This document shows positions 17,038 through 28,229 of a stretch of DNA of 64,000 nt, one piece after another. The notes below the pieces were generated by a model that had not been told where the DNA came from, searched no databases, and saw only the letters and a list, made by a program, of their open reading frames with translations. Source of the stretch: Chloroflexota bacterium. GTDB lineage: Bacteria; Chloroflexota; Anaerolineae; UBA1429. Position 1 is the first letter of the stretch. Each line of letters starts with the position of its first letter. The position numbers were made by a program, and so were the translations under genes. The stretch covers positions 1 through 64,000 of the forward strand of contig JAIOAW010000009.1 in the NCBI GenBank assembly GCA_019873625.1, in the 5' to 3' direction.

Positions 17038-19955
17038 AATTCCACCTCCCCCCAAGGGATATGCCCTCGCCAGGCACGGCGCAAGGTTTCGACGGGCACC
17101 GCCAGGAGTTCGCCCTTTCGCTCGGTATGCACGCGCAACATCCGTTCCGAGCGCACCCAGCCGATGCGCCCAAAGGGCACGTTCGCCCCACGCAAGATGG
17201 CCTCAAAGGCCTCGGCATCCTGTTCGGCCACCTCCACCACGTAGCGCCCGTTCGACTCCGCAAACAGGATGTGCCGGTCATCCTCCGGCGCAGGGCCTTC
17301 CCAAGGCACCGCCCCCAGCCAAACCTCGGCGCCCCATCCCCCGCCGAGGGCCATCTCGGCCAGGGCTACGCCCAGCCCCCCCTCGGAGCAATCGTGGCAG
17401 GCACGCACCAGGCCGCGCCGCATCGCCTCGTGGAGCGCTCGCGCCGTGGCTGGCCCCGCGGGGGCCATTTGGGGCGGGTTGGGATAGGGCACGCCCAATA
17501 ACCGCTCGAAATAGGAGCCGCCCAGTTCTTGGCGCGTCCAGCCCAGGAGGTAAAGGGGGTTCCCCGGCGCCTTGAGGTCGGCCGTGCAGGCCTGGCGCAC
17601 ATCGTTCACCAGGGCGATGGCCGAAATCAACAGCGAGGGCGGGATGGCCACTTGCTTGCCCGTGAGGCGGTCGGTGTACTCGTTATTGAGGCTATCTTTG
17701 CCGGAGATAAACGGTGCCCCGTAATGAAGCGCGCCATCGTAACAGCCTTGGCAGGCGCGCACCAAAGCCCCCAGACGATCCGGCAGGGAGGGGTTGCCCC
17801 AACAGAAATTATCGAGAAGGGCTGTTCGCTCTGGATCGCCCCCGATGGAGACGACGTTGCGCACCGCCTCGTCAATGGCCGAGATGGCCATAGCGTAGGG
17901 GTCTATCTCCCCATAGGCAGGGTTGAACCCACAGCCGAGGGCTATCCCCCGCCAGGAATCGCGCACCTCGAGCGGTTTGATGACCGCCCCATCCGAAGGG
18001 CCATCATCCCAGCGCCCCGTGAAGGGCTTGATGACCGTGCCGCCCTGCACTTCGTGATCGTAGCGGCGCACCACATCCTCTTTGCTGCGCACGTTGGGGT
18101 GGGCGAGCATACGCACGAGGAGCATCCACGCATCCATCGGCCGTTCGGAGGGCGTTCCGCTGGGCCGTGCCGGCGGCTGCCACACCGCTTTGAGGTGGCG
18201 GCGGGGAATGCCCTCATGGAGGAACGCCATATCCATATCGGCCACCATCTGGTCATCGTAATAAAGGCGCAGCCGCCCATCGCCCGAAAAGGTGCCGATG
18301 ACGGTCATCTCCACCGAATAGCCCTGGCAAATGGCGCGCAAGCGCGCCTCATACTCCGGCGGCACAGCCAGCACCATGCGCTCCTGAGCCTCAGAGAGCC
18401 AAATCTCCCAGGGCTGAAGGCCGTGATATTTGAGCGGTACGCGCTCTAGATGCACCTCGGCGCCCACCTCGCGGCCCATCTCACTCACGGCGGAGGATAG
18501 CCCGCCCGCGCCGCAATCCGTAATGGCGTGGTAGAGCCGCTCATCGCGCGCCTGCAAGATGGCGTCGAGCATCATCTTTTCGGTGATGGGGTTGCCGATT
18601 TGCACGGCGCCGCTGGAGGTGATACCCGTCTCCTCGGTCAACTCGATGGATGAAAAGGTCGCGCCGTGCAGGCCATCTCGCCCGGTGCGCCCCCCTAGGA
18701 CGACGATGAGATCGCCCGCCTGCACCTGCCGAGGGTGCGCCCCGCGCGGCGCGATGCCCACACAGCCGCAATACACCAGCGGGTTTGCGGTGTAGCCGGG
18801 GTCAAAATAGATGGCCCCGTTCACGGTAGGGATGCCCATTTTGTTCCCGTAATCTTCGATGCCCTTGACCACCCCCTGATAGATGCGCCGGGGGTGGAGC
18901 ACCCCCGTGGGCAGTTCCTCGAGGGGCATATCGAGCGGGCCGAAGCACAGCACATCAGTATTGGCGATGGGCCGCGCCGAGACGCCGATAATATCCCGCA
19001 CCACGCCTCCCACGCCGGTGTTCGCGCCGCCAAACGGCTCAAGCGCCGAGGGGTGGTTATGCGTCTCCACCTTGAACGAGACCTCATAGCGCTCGTCGAA
19101 GGCCATAATGCCGGCGTTATCTACAAAGGCCGAAAGCACCCACGGCGCTCGAATGGCCTGCGTGGCCGCCCGGATGTAGGTGCGCAAGAGGCCGTCAATG
19201 GGCGTTGTACGGGGGCCATCGGGGCCATATTCCGTGTATTCGATGAGGCCCTTGAAGGTCTTGTGGACGCAGTGCTCGGACCAGGTCTGCGCCAGGCTTT
19301 CGAGTTCCACATCGGTGGGGTCTCGCCCCTCGCGCTGGAAATAGGCCTGGATGGCTTTCATCTCGGCGAGGTCCAGCGAGAGGAGGCGTTCACGCGAGAG
19401 GCGCAAGAGCGCCTCATCATCCATCTGCGTGAGGGGGATGCGCTCCGCGCGGGCCTCTGACTCGGGCGGTTCGATGCCCACGTGCGGCGTGAGGGGGCCG
19501 ATCTCATAGTACTGGATGACCTCGTTATAGAGCAGGCGCCGCGCGATCTCTTCGATTTCCGCGCGGCCAACCTCGCCATAAAGAAGGTAACTCTGCCCCG
19601 TGGCCGCCGCTCGCAAACCCTCCATCCCCAGCAGGCGCCCGCGCGCCATAATGTTGGCCGCGACGGTATCCGTCACGCCTGGGCGCAGGCCCACCTCTAC
19701 GCGCACCGCGCCAGGTGGCGTCTCTACCGGGTCCGAAGCGAGGCCGATGCGCGCCCCCTCGACGATGGGGTCCACGAGGAGTTCCTCGCATAGGCGCGCC
19801 ACATCCTCTTCGGTAAGGGCGCCTCGTAGAAAATAGAGCGCCCCGCGCTCCACCCGGCGGATTCCCGCGATGCCCAGGGCGGCGATATCTTCCAGCAGGC
19901 CATCCCCCTCGGTTAACTCTCGCGAGCGAACCTCCACGCGATAGATGCGATCCAC
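17034..19955 (-). CDS. purL: FGAM synthase PurS-PurL fusion (PurSL)
   Basis: A 973-residue synthetase subunit converting FGAR to FGAM. Residues 1 to about 155 hold two successive PurS-like ferredoxin-fold modules (IYRVEVRSRELTEGDG and VRVEVGLRPGVTDTVAAN). The catalytic core follows with WSEHCVHKTFKG, VETHNHPSALEPFGGANTG, GGRTGRDGLHGATFSS and CHDCSEGGLGVALAEMALG. PurS is usually a separate 80-residue subunit; here it is fused and apparently doubled. The GTG at 19955 is preferred over the TTG at 19970 because AGGGGGAG precedes it. Confidence 0.92.
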   Translation of the reverse strand: MDRIYRVEVRSRELTEGDGLLEDIAALGIAGIRRVERGALYFLRGALTEEDVARLCEELLVDPIVEGARIGLASDPVETPPGAVRVEVGLRPGVTDTVAANIMARGRLLGMEGLRAAATGQSYLLYGEVGRAEIEEIARRLLYNEVIQYYEIGPLTPHVGIEPPESEARAERIPLTQMDDEALLRLSRERLLSLDLAEMKAIQAYFQREGRDPTDVELESLAQTWSEHCVHKTFKGLIEYTEYGPDGPRTTPIDGLLRTYIRAATQAIRAPWVLSAFVDNAGIMAFDERYEVSFKVETHNHPSALEPFGGANTGVGGVVRDIIGVSARPIANTDVLCFGPLDMPLEELPTGVLHPRRIYQGVVKGIEDYGNKMGIPTVNGAIYFDPGYTANPLVYCGCVGIAPRGAHPRQVQAGDLIVVLGGRTGRDGLHGATFSSIELTEETGITSSGAVQIGNPITEKMMLDAILQARDERLYHAITDCGAGGLSSAVSEMGREVGAEVHLERVPLKYHGLQPWEIWLSEAQERMVLAVPPEYEARLRAICQGYSVEMTVIGTFSGDGRLRLYYDDQMVADMDMAFLHEGIPRRHLKAVWQPPARPSGTPSERPMDAWMLLVRMLAHPNVRSKEDVVRRYDHEVQGGTVIKPFTGRWDDGPSDGAVIKPLEVRDSWRGIALGCGFNPAYGEIDPYAMAISAIDEAVRNVVSIGGDPERTALLDNFCWGNPSLPDRLGALVRACQGCYDGALHYGAPFISGKDSLNNEYTDRLTGKQVAIPPSLLISAIALVNDVRQACTADLKAPGNPLYLLGWTRQELGGSYFERLLGVPYPNPPQMAPAGPATARALHEAMRRGLVRACHDCSEGGLGVALAEMALGGGWGAEVWLGAVPWEGPAPEDDRHILFAESNGRYVVEVAEQDAEAFEAILRGANVPFGRIGWVRSERMLRVHTERKGELLAVPVETLRRAWRGHIPWGEVEL

Positions 19956-19985
19956 CGCACTCCCCCTCAATATGGTCAGGTCATT

Positions 19986-21536
<1,551 letters not shown>

Positions 21537-21591
21537 TTATCCCCATAGCAAACGAAATCGGCCTGCCTTGAGAGCAGGCGCGATATTCGCT

Positions 21592-22881
21592 TCACACAGG
21601 CCACCTCAGCGCAACGAGATCGTTGCGCTCGGCCCCAACTGAGATGACATCAATGGGCACCCCCATCCATTCCGAAATACGCTGGCAATAAGCCCAAGCC
21701 TGCGGCGGCAGGTCCTCCACGCGGCGCGCCTTGCTGAGATCCTCATCTTCCCAGCCTTCCATCGTCTCATAAATGGGCGTGGCTTGCGCAAGGAGTTCTG
21801 TATCCAAGGGGTATTCCGTCGTCTCGGTGCCATCGGGCAGGCGGTAGGCCACGCAGAGTTTGATACGGCTCAGGCCGCTGAGCACATCCAGCCGAGTGAG
21901 CGCCAAACCCGTAAACCCGTTCAGCCGCGCCGCATAGCGCAGGCTCACCAGGTCAATCCACCCGCAGCGGCGTCGCCGGCCCGTGGTGGTGCCGTATTCG
22001 TGGCCCCGCTCGACGATCCAATCGCCGATGTCATCCTTCAATTCGGTGGGGAAAGGCCCCATCCCCACGCGCGAGGTATAGACCTTCACCACGCCCAACA
22101 CGGCCGAAACTTGCCTAGGGCTGATGCCCGATCCCTGGCAGGCGCCCCCCGCCGAGGGCGAGGAGGAGGTAACATAGGGGTATGTGCCGAAATCAATATC
22201 GAGCATCGTGGCCTGTGCGCCTTCTAGCAGCACGGTCTCTCCCCGTTGCAGGGCCTTTTGGATGAGGAGGCTCGTATCCTCCACATAGGGGGCTAGCCGT
22301 TCGGCGGCGGGCGCATACTTTTCCACGATTTCGTCGGCCGTCATCGGCTCGCGCCCAAAGATGCGCGTCAACTCGAGGTTTACGCGTTCGAGGGCCACCT
22401 CCAAGCGCGCCCGGAAGCGCGCAGGGTCTATGAGGTCCTGCATACGCAGGCCGCGCCGGGCTACCTTGTCGGTATAGGCGGGGCCAATGCCACGGCGCGT
22501 GGTGCCCAAGGCGTGCGCGCCGCGCAGTTCCTCCTCCGCCTCATCCAAGAGGATGTGATACGGCATCACGAGGTGCGCGTTGGGGCTGATGTGCAGGTTC
22601 TCCGTCGAGATGCCCAACGCCGCCAGGCGATCCAACTCCTCCACCAGGGCCGGGGGGTTGATGACCATCCCATGCGCCAAGACGGCGGCGACGTGAGGCC
22701 GAGTGATGCCCGAGGGCACTTGATGCAGACGAAGCACGGTGCTCCCAATGGTTACGGTGTGGCCGGCGTTATTCCCCCCTTGGTAGCGCACCACCATACT
22801 GGCGCGTTCGGCCAAGTGATCCACGATCTTCCCTTTGCCCTCGTCGCCCCACTGAGCGCCGATGACGACGATCGCTGGCAT
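21592..22881 (-). CDS. purA: Adenylosuccinate synthetase
   Basis: A 429-residue GTP-dependent ligase making adenylosuccinate from IMP and aspartate. The P-loop GAQWGDEGKGKIVD is near residues 8-21 and NNAGHTV follows; GRRRRCGWID and the C-terminal KLCVAYRLPDG are typical. AAAGGAG precedes the ATG. It is the first gene of the purine block and has a good promoter upstream. Confidence 0.96.
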   Translation of the reverse strand: MPAIVVIGAQWGDEGKGKIVDHLAERASMVVRYQGGNNAGHTVTIGSTVLRLHQVPSGITRPHVAAVLAHGMVINPPALVEELDRLAALGISTENLHISPNAHLVMPYHILLDEAEEELRGAHALGTTRRGIGPAYTDKVARRGLRMQDLIDPARFRARLEVALERVNLELTRIFGREPMTADEIVEKYAPAAERLAPYVEDTSLLIQKALQRGETVLLEGAQATMLDIDFGTYPYVTSSSPSAGGACQGSGISPRQVSAVLGVVKVYTSRVGMGPFPTELKDDIGDWIVERGHEYGTTTGRRRRCGWIDLVSLRYAARLNGFTGLALTRLDVLSGLSRIKLCVAYRLPDGTETTEYPLDTELLAQATPIYETMEGWEDEDLSKARRVEDLPPQAWAYCQRISEWMGVPIDVISVGAERNDLVALRWPV

Positions 22882-23203
22882 ATCGCTCCTTTAGGTTATG
22901 GCTCGTGAGTGAAAACGTAAAGCGCCCCCTTTTTCACCAAGGAGACGCCTATGTCCATCGCTGGGCTGACCCTATTATAACACCATTCCAGGCCTTGGCA
23001 ACTTATTCCAAGATCACGCCCTTTTTGAAAGAGAAAACCCTTCGAGGGGCCGCATACTGAGGCCTTTCCTACCCTCACATCCCTCAAAAACCCCGTTTTT
23101 ACGCACCCTAAACGGAATCGTCCTCGAAAGAGGAGTATACTAGTTACGATGGATGCACTCGTGGAGGGCATATGCCGTTCAGAACCCTTGGGGAGCCACC
23201 ATT
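22882..23203. other. 322-bp divergent intergenic region
   Basis: Contains the purA promoter and leader on the reverse strand. Toward the response regulator there is a TATACT (23136-23141) that could be a -10, preceded by a small hairpin TCCTC-GAAA-GAGGA at 23121-23134. No gene is supported; the open frames crossing it are not convincing. Confidence 0.6.
22974..23001 (-). promoter_or_regulatory. Promoter of the purA-led purine operon
   Basis: On the reverse strand TTGCCA (23001-22996), a 16-bp spacer and TATAAT (22979-22974). It gives a leader of about 85 nt. I see no purine-riboswitch core in that leader. Confidence 0.65.
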
Positions 23204-24271
23204 ATGGCAAAACGCGTCCTCATCGTAGATGATGAGCCGTCGCTTCTCTACTCGCTCGGCGAATTCTTTAGGCTGCATGGGTTTGAGGTCCAGACGGCCC
23301 CTAGCGGCGCCCAAGCCCTGCAGGCCCTGGTCGAGACGCCCCCCGACCTCATCATCTCGGATATCCTTATGGCCGAGATGGATGGGTTCGCCTTTCAACG
23401 CCGCGTGCAGGCGCTCACCGGGGCGAGCATCCCGTTCATCTTTCTCACCGCCAAGACGGACCTCGCCGACCGCCTGGCCGGCCTCAAGGGCGGCGCCGAT
23501 GACTATATCACCAAGCCCTTTGACCCGGAGGAATTGGTGATGCGCGCCGAGGCCGTGTTGCGGCGCGTCGAACAGACGCGCCTGGAGGAACAGCGCCTCC
23601 TCCAAACGGAACGATCGCGCCTCCTCGCCGAGGTGGCCGCCCAACTCCGCGCCCCCACCGAAGAGGTGGTGCAAAAACTTGGCCTGGCCCTCCAAGATCC
23701 CCGCCCTCTCGATAGCGCGGAAAGGCAACGCTACTTGCATGAGGCGCTCCAAGGGGCCGAAACCTTACACCAGCGCTTACAAGACCTCTCTTGGGCCACC
23801 GCCGGCCAGGAGCAAGAACCCCTCCAGAGGGTGCCCCAACGCCTGGCGCCGATTCTGCGCGGCGCGGCTGCGCGGGTAGCCCGTTTGGCCCAAGCGCGCG
23901 GCGTGGCCTTGAGCCTTTCCTGCGGGGGGTTGCTCACCGCCAATGTAGACGCCCCGGCCCTCACGCGCGCCCTGAGCGCCCTTCTCGAAAGCATCCTAGA
24001 GACCCTCCCCGTGGGCAAGGAGATCGGCCTCTCGGCGGTGCGCTCCACGGAGGGCGGCGTGGAAATTGCGATCTCCTTCCCCGGCCAGTTCGCCCCCTCG
24101 TGGGATGCCGATGCGGCAGAACCGCCGGCCCCTTTCAGCGCGTTGCATTTGGCGCGGCAGGTGGCCCAGGGGCATGGCGGGCGCCTCTCGGTGTACGGCG
24201 AGGGAGACCTCTCCCGCTACGTCGTGTGGATACCTGGACGCGTGGTGCGCCATGTGGCTCGCAGAAAGTGA
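23204..24271 (+). CDS. Response regulator with degenerate kinase-like C-terminus
   Basis: A 355-residue protein. Residues 1-120 are a CheY-like receiver (VLIVDDEPSLL, ISDILMAEMDG with the phospho-acceptor Asp, FLTAKTD, the Lys in YITKPFDPEEL). A helical segment rich in Glu/Arg/Gln follows. The C-terminal ~200 residues look like a histidine-kinase DHp/ATPase module that lacks the conserved His and the N and G boxes. No DNA-binding domain is present. The start at 23204 follows GGGGAG. The sensor kinase gene overlaps its 3' end by 20 nt. Confidence 0.8.
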   Translation: MAKRVLIVDDEPSLLYSLGEFFRLHGFEVQTAPSGAQALQALVETPPDLIISDILMAEMDGFAFQRRVQALTGASIPFIFLTAKTDLADRLAGLKGGADDYITKPFDPEELVMRAEAVLRRVEQTRLEEQRLLQTERSRLLAEVAAQLRAPTEEVVQKLGLALQDPRPLDSAERQRYLHEALQGAETLHQRLQDLSWATAGQEQEPLQRVPQRLAPILRGAAARVARLAQARGVALSLSCGGLLTANVDAPALTRALSALLESILETLPVGKEIGLSAVRSTEGGVEIAISFPGQFAPSWDADAAEPPAPFSALHLARQVAQGHGGRLSVYGEGDLSRYVVWIPGRVVRHVARRK

Positions 24272-25838
24272 TGCGCTCCCCAACGCCCATATCCGATTGT
24301 GGCGGCTCTTTATCGTCGGCCGCACGATCGTTACGGGCCTGCTCCTTTTCTTGCTCGGCCTTCTGAACGTTTTCTACATCCCCAAAAACTTTGTGCCGCT
24401 TTTCATCGTTTCGGCTGTCCAGTTCGTGATCAATGCGGCCTACTTTTACCTTTGGAAGCGGCGCGACTTGCCGCTTCTGGGCTACGTCTGCTTCACGGCG
24501 GAAATCGTCCTCATCACGCTCCAAGTGCTCAACTTTGGGGCCGATGGCTACGTGTTCGTTTTGGCCTATCTATGGCCCATCGTGATGGCGGGGCAACTCA
24601 TCGGGTCTGCGGCCATCCTTCCCTTTACCCTGCTCAGCACCCTCTCGTTTACGACGATTATCCTCCTCCAATATAACGGCATCGTGTACAACGAAAAGAT
24701 TCTGATGCCGAACGGCACCTCGCAGGCCCTGGTCCTCTCGCTCCCCTACCTCGTGTTCGCGGCGCTCCTCGTGTGGGTGTTGGCCCGCGAGGTTCAGCGC
24801 ACTTACGAACGCCTTGCGGAGCACAACCGCGCCCTTTTGGGGATGAACCGCCTCCTCTCGAGCATCTTGAAATCGATGAGCGAGGGGATGTTCCTCCTCG
24901 ATTTCGATGGGCAGGTCGCCCTTTGCAACCGCGCGGCCGGCGAACTCCTCGGCTTACAGGAAGGGAAGGCCCTGCCCCCTGCCTTGGCGGAGCACCTCCA
25001 GCCGGCCCTGGAGGCGCCTCAACGCCCCGAACGGGTCCAATTCTCTTACGAGGGGCGCGCCATCAGCCTAAGTTTGGTGAATATCCCCGCCAACGGGGCC
25101 AAGGAGCGCATCCTGGGCGTGGCGCGAGATGTAACCCGCGAGGCCGAATTGGAGCAGATGAAGTCAGATTTCTTGGCCTACGCCACGCACGAACTGCGGA
25201 CCCCCCTGAGCACCATCAAGACTCTCATCAGCCTCCTGCGCTACACCCCCCTCGATGCCAAGGCTCGCGAGTACCTCGACCTCCTGGAGGGCCAGGTCGA
25301 AAGGCAGCGGCGTATGGTGACGAACCTCCTCGATTTGGCGCGCCTCGAGGCAGGGCGTTATGAACTGCCCTTCGAAGAGGTGAGCCTGGCCCAGGTTTTG
25401 CATTCGGCCGTTCGGGGCCTCCGGCCCTTGGCAGAGGCGAAAGGCCTGCCGCTCGCCCTGAACACCGAGGCGCTCCCCGAGCGCCTCGTCGCCAACGCCT
25501 CGGGGTTGGAGCAGGTCTTTGTGAACCTCATCCACAACGCCATCCAATTCACCGACCAGGGCGGCGTTACAATTCGCGGTGGGCAAGATGCGGAGACGGT
25601 TTGGGTGGCCGTGGAAGATACCGGCATCGGAATGACGCCCGAGCAGCGCGCCCACCTTTTCACCAAATTCTACCCTATGCGCACGCAGGCCAAGCGGGGC
25701 GAGGGGACGGGCTTGGGGCTGGTCATCTCGCGGATGATCGTCGAGGCCCTTGGCGGGCGTATCGAGGTAGAGAGCACCCCGGGGAAAGGGAGCCGCTTCA
25801 CGGTGCACTTGCCGAGGCGCCTTCCCCCGCCGGCGTAA
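24252..25838 (+). CDS. Membrane sensor histidine kinase
   Basis: A 528-residue kinase. Roughly six hydrophobic segments fill residues 10-190, followed by a PAS-like domain (LLSSILKSMSEGMFLLDFDG onward). HisKA has the phospho-acceptor His near residue 313 (YATHELRTPLSTIK). The HATPase domain has N box NLIHNAIQFT, G1 VEDTGIGMTP and G2 GTGLGLVISRMIVEALGG. The start at 24252 gives a 20-nt overlap with the response regulator; the frame is open back to 24066, but that stretch is the regulator's shadow. The signal is unknown. Confidence 0.87.
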   Translation: MWLAESDALPNAHIRLWRLFIVGRTIVTGLLLFLLGLLNVFYIPKNFVPLFIVSAVQFVINAAYFYLWKRRDLPLLGYVCFTAEIVLITLQVLNFGADGYVFVLAYLWPIVMAGQLIGSAAILPFTLLSTLSFTTIILLQYNGIVYNEKILMPNGTSQALVLSLPYLVFAALLVWVLAREVQRTYERLAEHNRALLGMNRLLSSILKSMSEGMFLLDFDGQVALCNRAAGELLGLQEGKALPPALAEHLQPALEAPQRPERVQFSYEGRAISLSLVNIPANGAKERILGVARDVTREAELEQMKSDFLAYATHELRTPLSTIKTLISLLRYTPLDAKAREYLDLLEGQVERQRRMVTNLLDLARLEAGRYELPFEEVSLAQVLHSAVRGLRPLAEAKGLPLALNTEALPERLVANASGLEQVFVNLIHNAIQFTDQGGVTIRGGQDAETVWVAVEDTGIGMTPEQRAHLFTKFYPMRTQAKRGEGTGLGLVISRMIVEALGGRIEVESTPGKGSRFTVHLPRRLPPPA

Positions 25839-25844
25839 AGGCCC

Positions 25845-26612
25845 CTAGTGCAGAATCTTGCTCAGGAACTCGCGCGTACGCGGTTCTTTGGGCGAGTTGA
25901 ACAGTTCCTCAGGCGTCGAATCCTCGATGATGCGCGCGTCATCCATAAAGAGGATACGGTGCGCCGCGTTGCGAGCAAACCCCATCTCGTGAGAGACGAC
26001 CACCATCGTCATACCGTCTTGGGCCAATTGCAGCATCACGTCCAGCACCTCTTTGATCATCTCAGGGTCTAGGGCAGAGGTTGGCTCGTCAAAGAGCATA
26101 ATCTTGGGTTGCATCGCCAGCGCCCGCGCGATGGCCACACGCTGCTGCTGCCCTCCGGAGAGTTGGCCGGGGTAGGCCCGCGCCTTTTCGGGGATGCCCA
26201 CCTTACGCAAGAGGTCCATCGCGATATCCTCGGCCTCTTGCCGGCTGCGTTTGCGCACCACGCGTTGGGCCAGGGTGATGTTATCGAGCACGGAGAGATG
26301 CGGAAAGAGGTTGAACTGTTGAAAGACCATCCCAATCTCCATCCGCGCCCGGTTGATGTCCTTCGCCTCTGAAAGGGTTATGCCATCTACGATGATGGTG
26401 CCCGAATCGGGCACTTCGAGATAGTTGATGCAGCGTAGCATCGTAGATTTCCCCGATCCGCTCGGCCCGATGATAACGCACACCTGGCCCTTGGGGATAT
26501 CCAAGGAGATATCGTCCAGCGCGACGATGCGCCCGTGATGAAACGTCTTGCGCAGGTTTCGTATCTGGATGATGGGGGGGTCCGAATGCCCCGCAGATTG
26601 ATGATCACCCAT
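25845..26612 (-). CDS. Polar amino acid ABC transporter ATP-binding protein (GlnQ/HisP-like)
   Basis: A 255-residue ATPase. Walker A is [11 protein letters not shown], the signature [16 protein letters not shown], Walker [14 protein letters not shown], with a switch His in VVSHEMGFA. The hallmark of the polar amino acid family is [19 protein letters not shown]. The ATG at 26612 follows GGGAG; a GTG at 26654 would overlap the permease stop. It should energise the permease encoded just upstream and is the last gene of the double-transporter run. Confidence 0.9.
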   Translation of the reverse strand: MGDHQSAGHSDPPIIQIRNLRKTFHHGRIVALDDISLDIPKGQVCVIIGPSGSGKSTMLRCINYLEVPDSGTIIVDGITLSEAKDINRARMEIGMVFQQFNLFPHLSVLDNITLAQRVVRKRSRQEAEDIAMDLLRKVGIPEKARAYPGQLSGGQQQRVAIARALAMQPKIMLFDEPTSALDPEMIKEVLDVMLQLAQDGMTMVVVSHEMGFARNAAHRILFMDDARIIEDSTPEELFNSPKEPRTREFLSKILH

Positions 26613-26650
26613 AGGTCTTTCTCCCAGATCGTGAGGTTTGGCCCCACGCC

Positions 26651-28117
26651 TCACCGTTCAAACTTGCTCTTGGATTCAATGAACTCCACCGCGCGCGAGG
26701 AGAACAGCGTCAAGACAAGATAGCACAGCGCCACCATAATCCACGTATCAAAACTGAGAAAGGTGCGCGCCATATACTCCCGGCCGCGCCGCGTGAGGTC
26801 CGAAACGGCCAAAACGGAGACGAGCGAAGAATCTTTGAGGAGCGCCACGAACTCGTTCCCGATGGGCGGCAGGATGACGCGGATCGCTTGCGGCAAGATG
26901 ATATAGCGCATCGCCTGAAAATAGGTCATCCCCAACGAACGGGCCGCCTCCATCTGCCCCCGATGGATGGACGAAATGCCCGCGCGAAAGATCTCGGAGC
27001 CGTAAGCGCCGTAGCAGATGGTCAGCCCCAATACAGCGGCCGTAAAGGGGCTGAGGCGCAGGTCAATGAACCACTGCCCCCAGCCCTGCAAGGCTGGAGA
27101 AATCCCTTGGAGGGCGGCGCCGATCACATCAAACACCTGCGGCAGGGCGAACCAGATGAACAATAACTGCACCAGGAGCGGGATGCCCCGGATCAGTTCC
27201 ACGTAGAGCGAGGCGATGCCATAGATGAATTTGGAGTGGGCAATGCGCCCCAAGCCCCCCAAAAGGCTCACCAGCAGGATGAACCCAAAGGAGGTCGTTA
27301 CAATGCGCAGGGTGACGAGAATGCCATCTGCGATAAAGGTCCAAATCTCCCAATAGGGGTAGGGCCGAACGCGCGTAAGGAGCCACACGGCCAGCGCCAC
27401 GGCGAATACGAGCACCCACCAGTTGCTCACCGCGCGTTGCGTCTCTCGGCGCAGGCCCCAACTCCCTATAAGCAAGGCCAGCGCACCTGCCAAAGCGCCC
27501 CAGAAGCCAACCCGAGGCCACAGCGCCTTGCCGCCAAGGATGAGCAGCCAATCGCTAAAGTCAAACTGGTGCATCCAGGCGAGCAAAATGCCCCCCACCC
27601 CGAGCACCGCCAAACGGATAAGCCAAGGTATCCAACTCTCTGGCCAAGACCAGCCATCTCGCAAAAGGCGCCCCACAAAGGCCGCGCCCAAACAGGCCGC
27701 GATGAGCGGCATAAGGAGGCAGATCACAAAAGAGGCGTGCTGGCGGAGCGCCCCGCGTTCGGCTAGTATAGCGGCCAGCCAGCCGTAGCCCGAGGTGCGA
27801 TGTTCCTTCACCGGGGCCACGGTTACTTGGAGATCAGTGAGCGTCTTCTTGGCCAAAGGCGCCTTTTGGGCATAGTGCTGGCCCGCAATGAGGAGCGGGA
27901 AGCGGGCCGAACGCTGGGTGCCGCCCGAATAGGTCATCTGCGCGGCCGTAATCCGCCAGGTGAACATCGGCAGGGCAAACGAAAAAACCACGAGCGCCGC
28001 CCCGGCCAAGATCGCGAGCAAACGCCTATCGCGCCACACGACCACCCGCGAATTCAGGCGCAAGGGCGTTATGGCATCGGCAAACACCGTCTCTTCCTCC
28101 ACAACCTTTTGTTTCAT
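26651..28117 (-). CDS. Polar amino acid ABC transporter permease with long N-terminal extension
   Basis: A 488-residue membrane protein. The C-terminal ~230 residues are a HisM/GlnP-type permease ([32 protein letters not shown]) with the EAA loop [20 protein letters not shown] and [18 protein letters not shown]. The first ~250 residues are extra: one hydrophobic segment, an extracytoplasmic stretch of about 70 residues, and several more membrane segments. Ordinary members are 220-260 residues long. The start at 28117 is chosen for its family-like MKQK N-terminus. It follows livF after a hairpin. Confidence 0.85.
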   Translation of the reverse strand: MKQKVVEEETVFADAITPLRLNSRVVVWRDRRLLAILAGAALVVFSFALPMFTWRITAAQMTYSGGTQRSARFPLLIAGQHYAQKAPLAKKTLTDLQVTVAPVKEHRTSGYGWLAAILAERGALRQHASFVICLLMPLIAACLGAAFVGRLLRDGWSWPESWIPWLIRLAVLGVGGILLAWMHQFDFSDWLLILGGKALWPRVGFWGALAGALALLIGSWGLRRETQRAVSNWWVLVFAVALAVWLLTRVRPYPYWEIWTFIADGILVTLRIVTTSFGFILLVSLLGGLGRIAHSKFIYGIASLYVELIRGIPLLVQLLFIWFALPQVFDVIGAALQGISPALQGWGQWFIDLRLSPFTAAVLGLTICYGAYGSEIFRAGISSIHRGQMEAARSLGMTYFQAMRYIILPQAIRVILPPIGNEFVALLKDSSLVSVLAVSDLTRRGREYMARTFLSFDTWIMVALCYLVLTLFSSRAVEFIESKSKFER

Positions 28118-28132
28118 CGCCACAAAACCTCG

Positions 28133-28158
28133 CGGGGCTTGTGGCCTCACAAGCCCCG
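28133..28158 (-). other. Strong intergenic hairpin before the second permease
   Basis: CGGGGCTTGTG and its exact complement, 11 bp, flank a 4-nt loop, 16 nt before the permease ATG and immediately next to the weak CGAGG ribosome site. It separates the LivF gene from the polar amino acid permease. It lacks a clean U-tract, so it may be an attenuator or mRNA-stability element. Confidence 0.6.
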
Positions 28159-28229
28159 CTGCTTGATCTGCGCCTTGTTTCGTTCTGTGAAAGGGGCCGC
28201 CTTGCCCCACAGCCTGCTATCCGCCCACC

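Noticed and set aside
22882-22973. Purine riboswitch in the purA leader
   Set aside because: I could not find the conserved three-way-junction core or the matching kissing loops in the leader.
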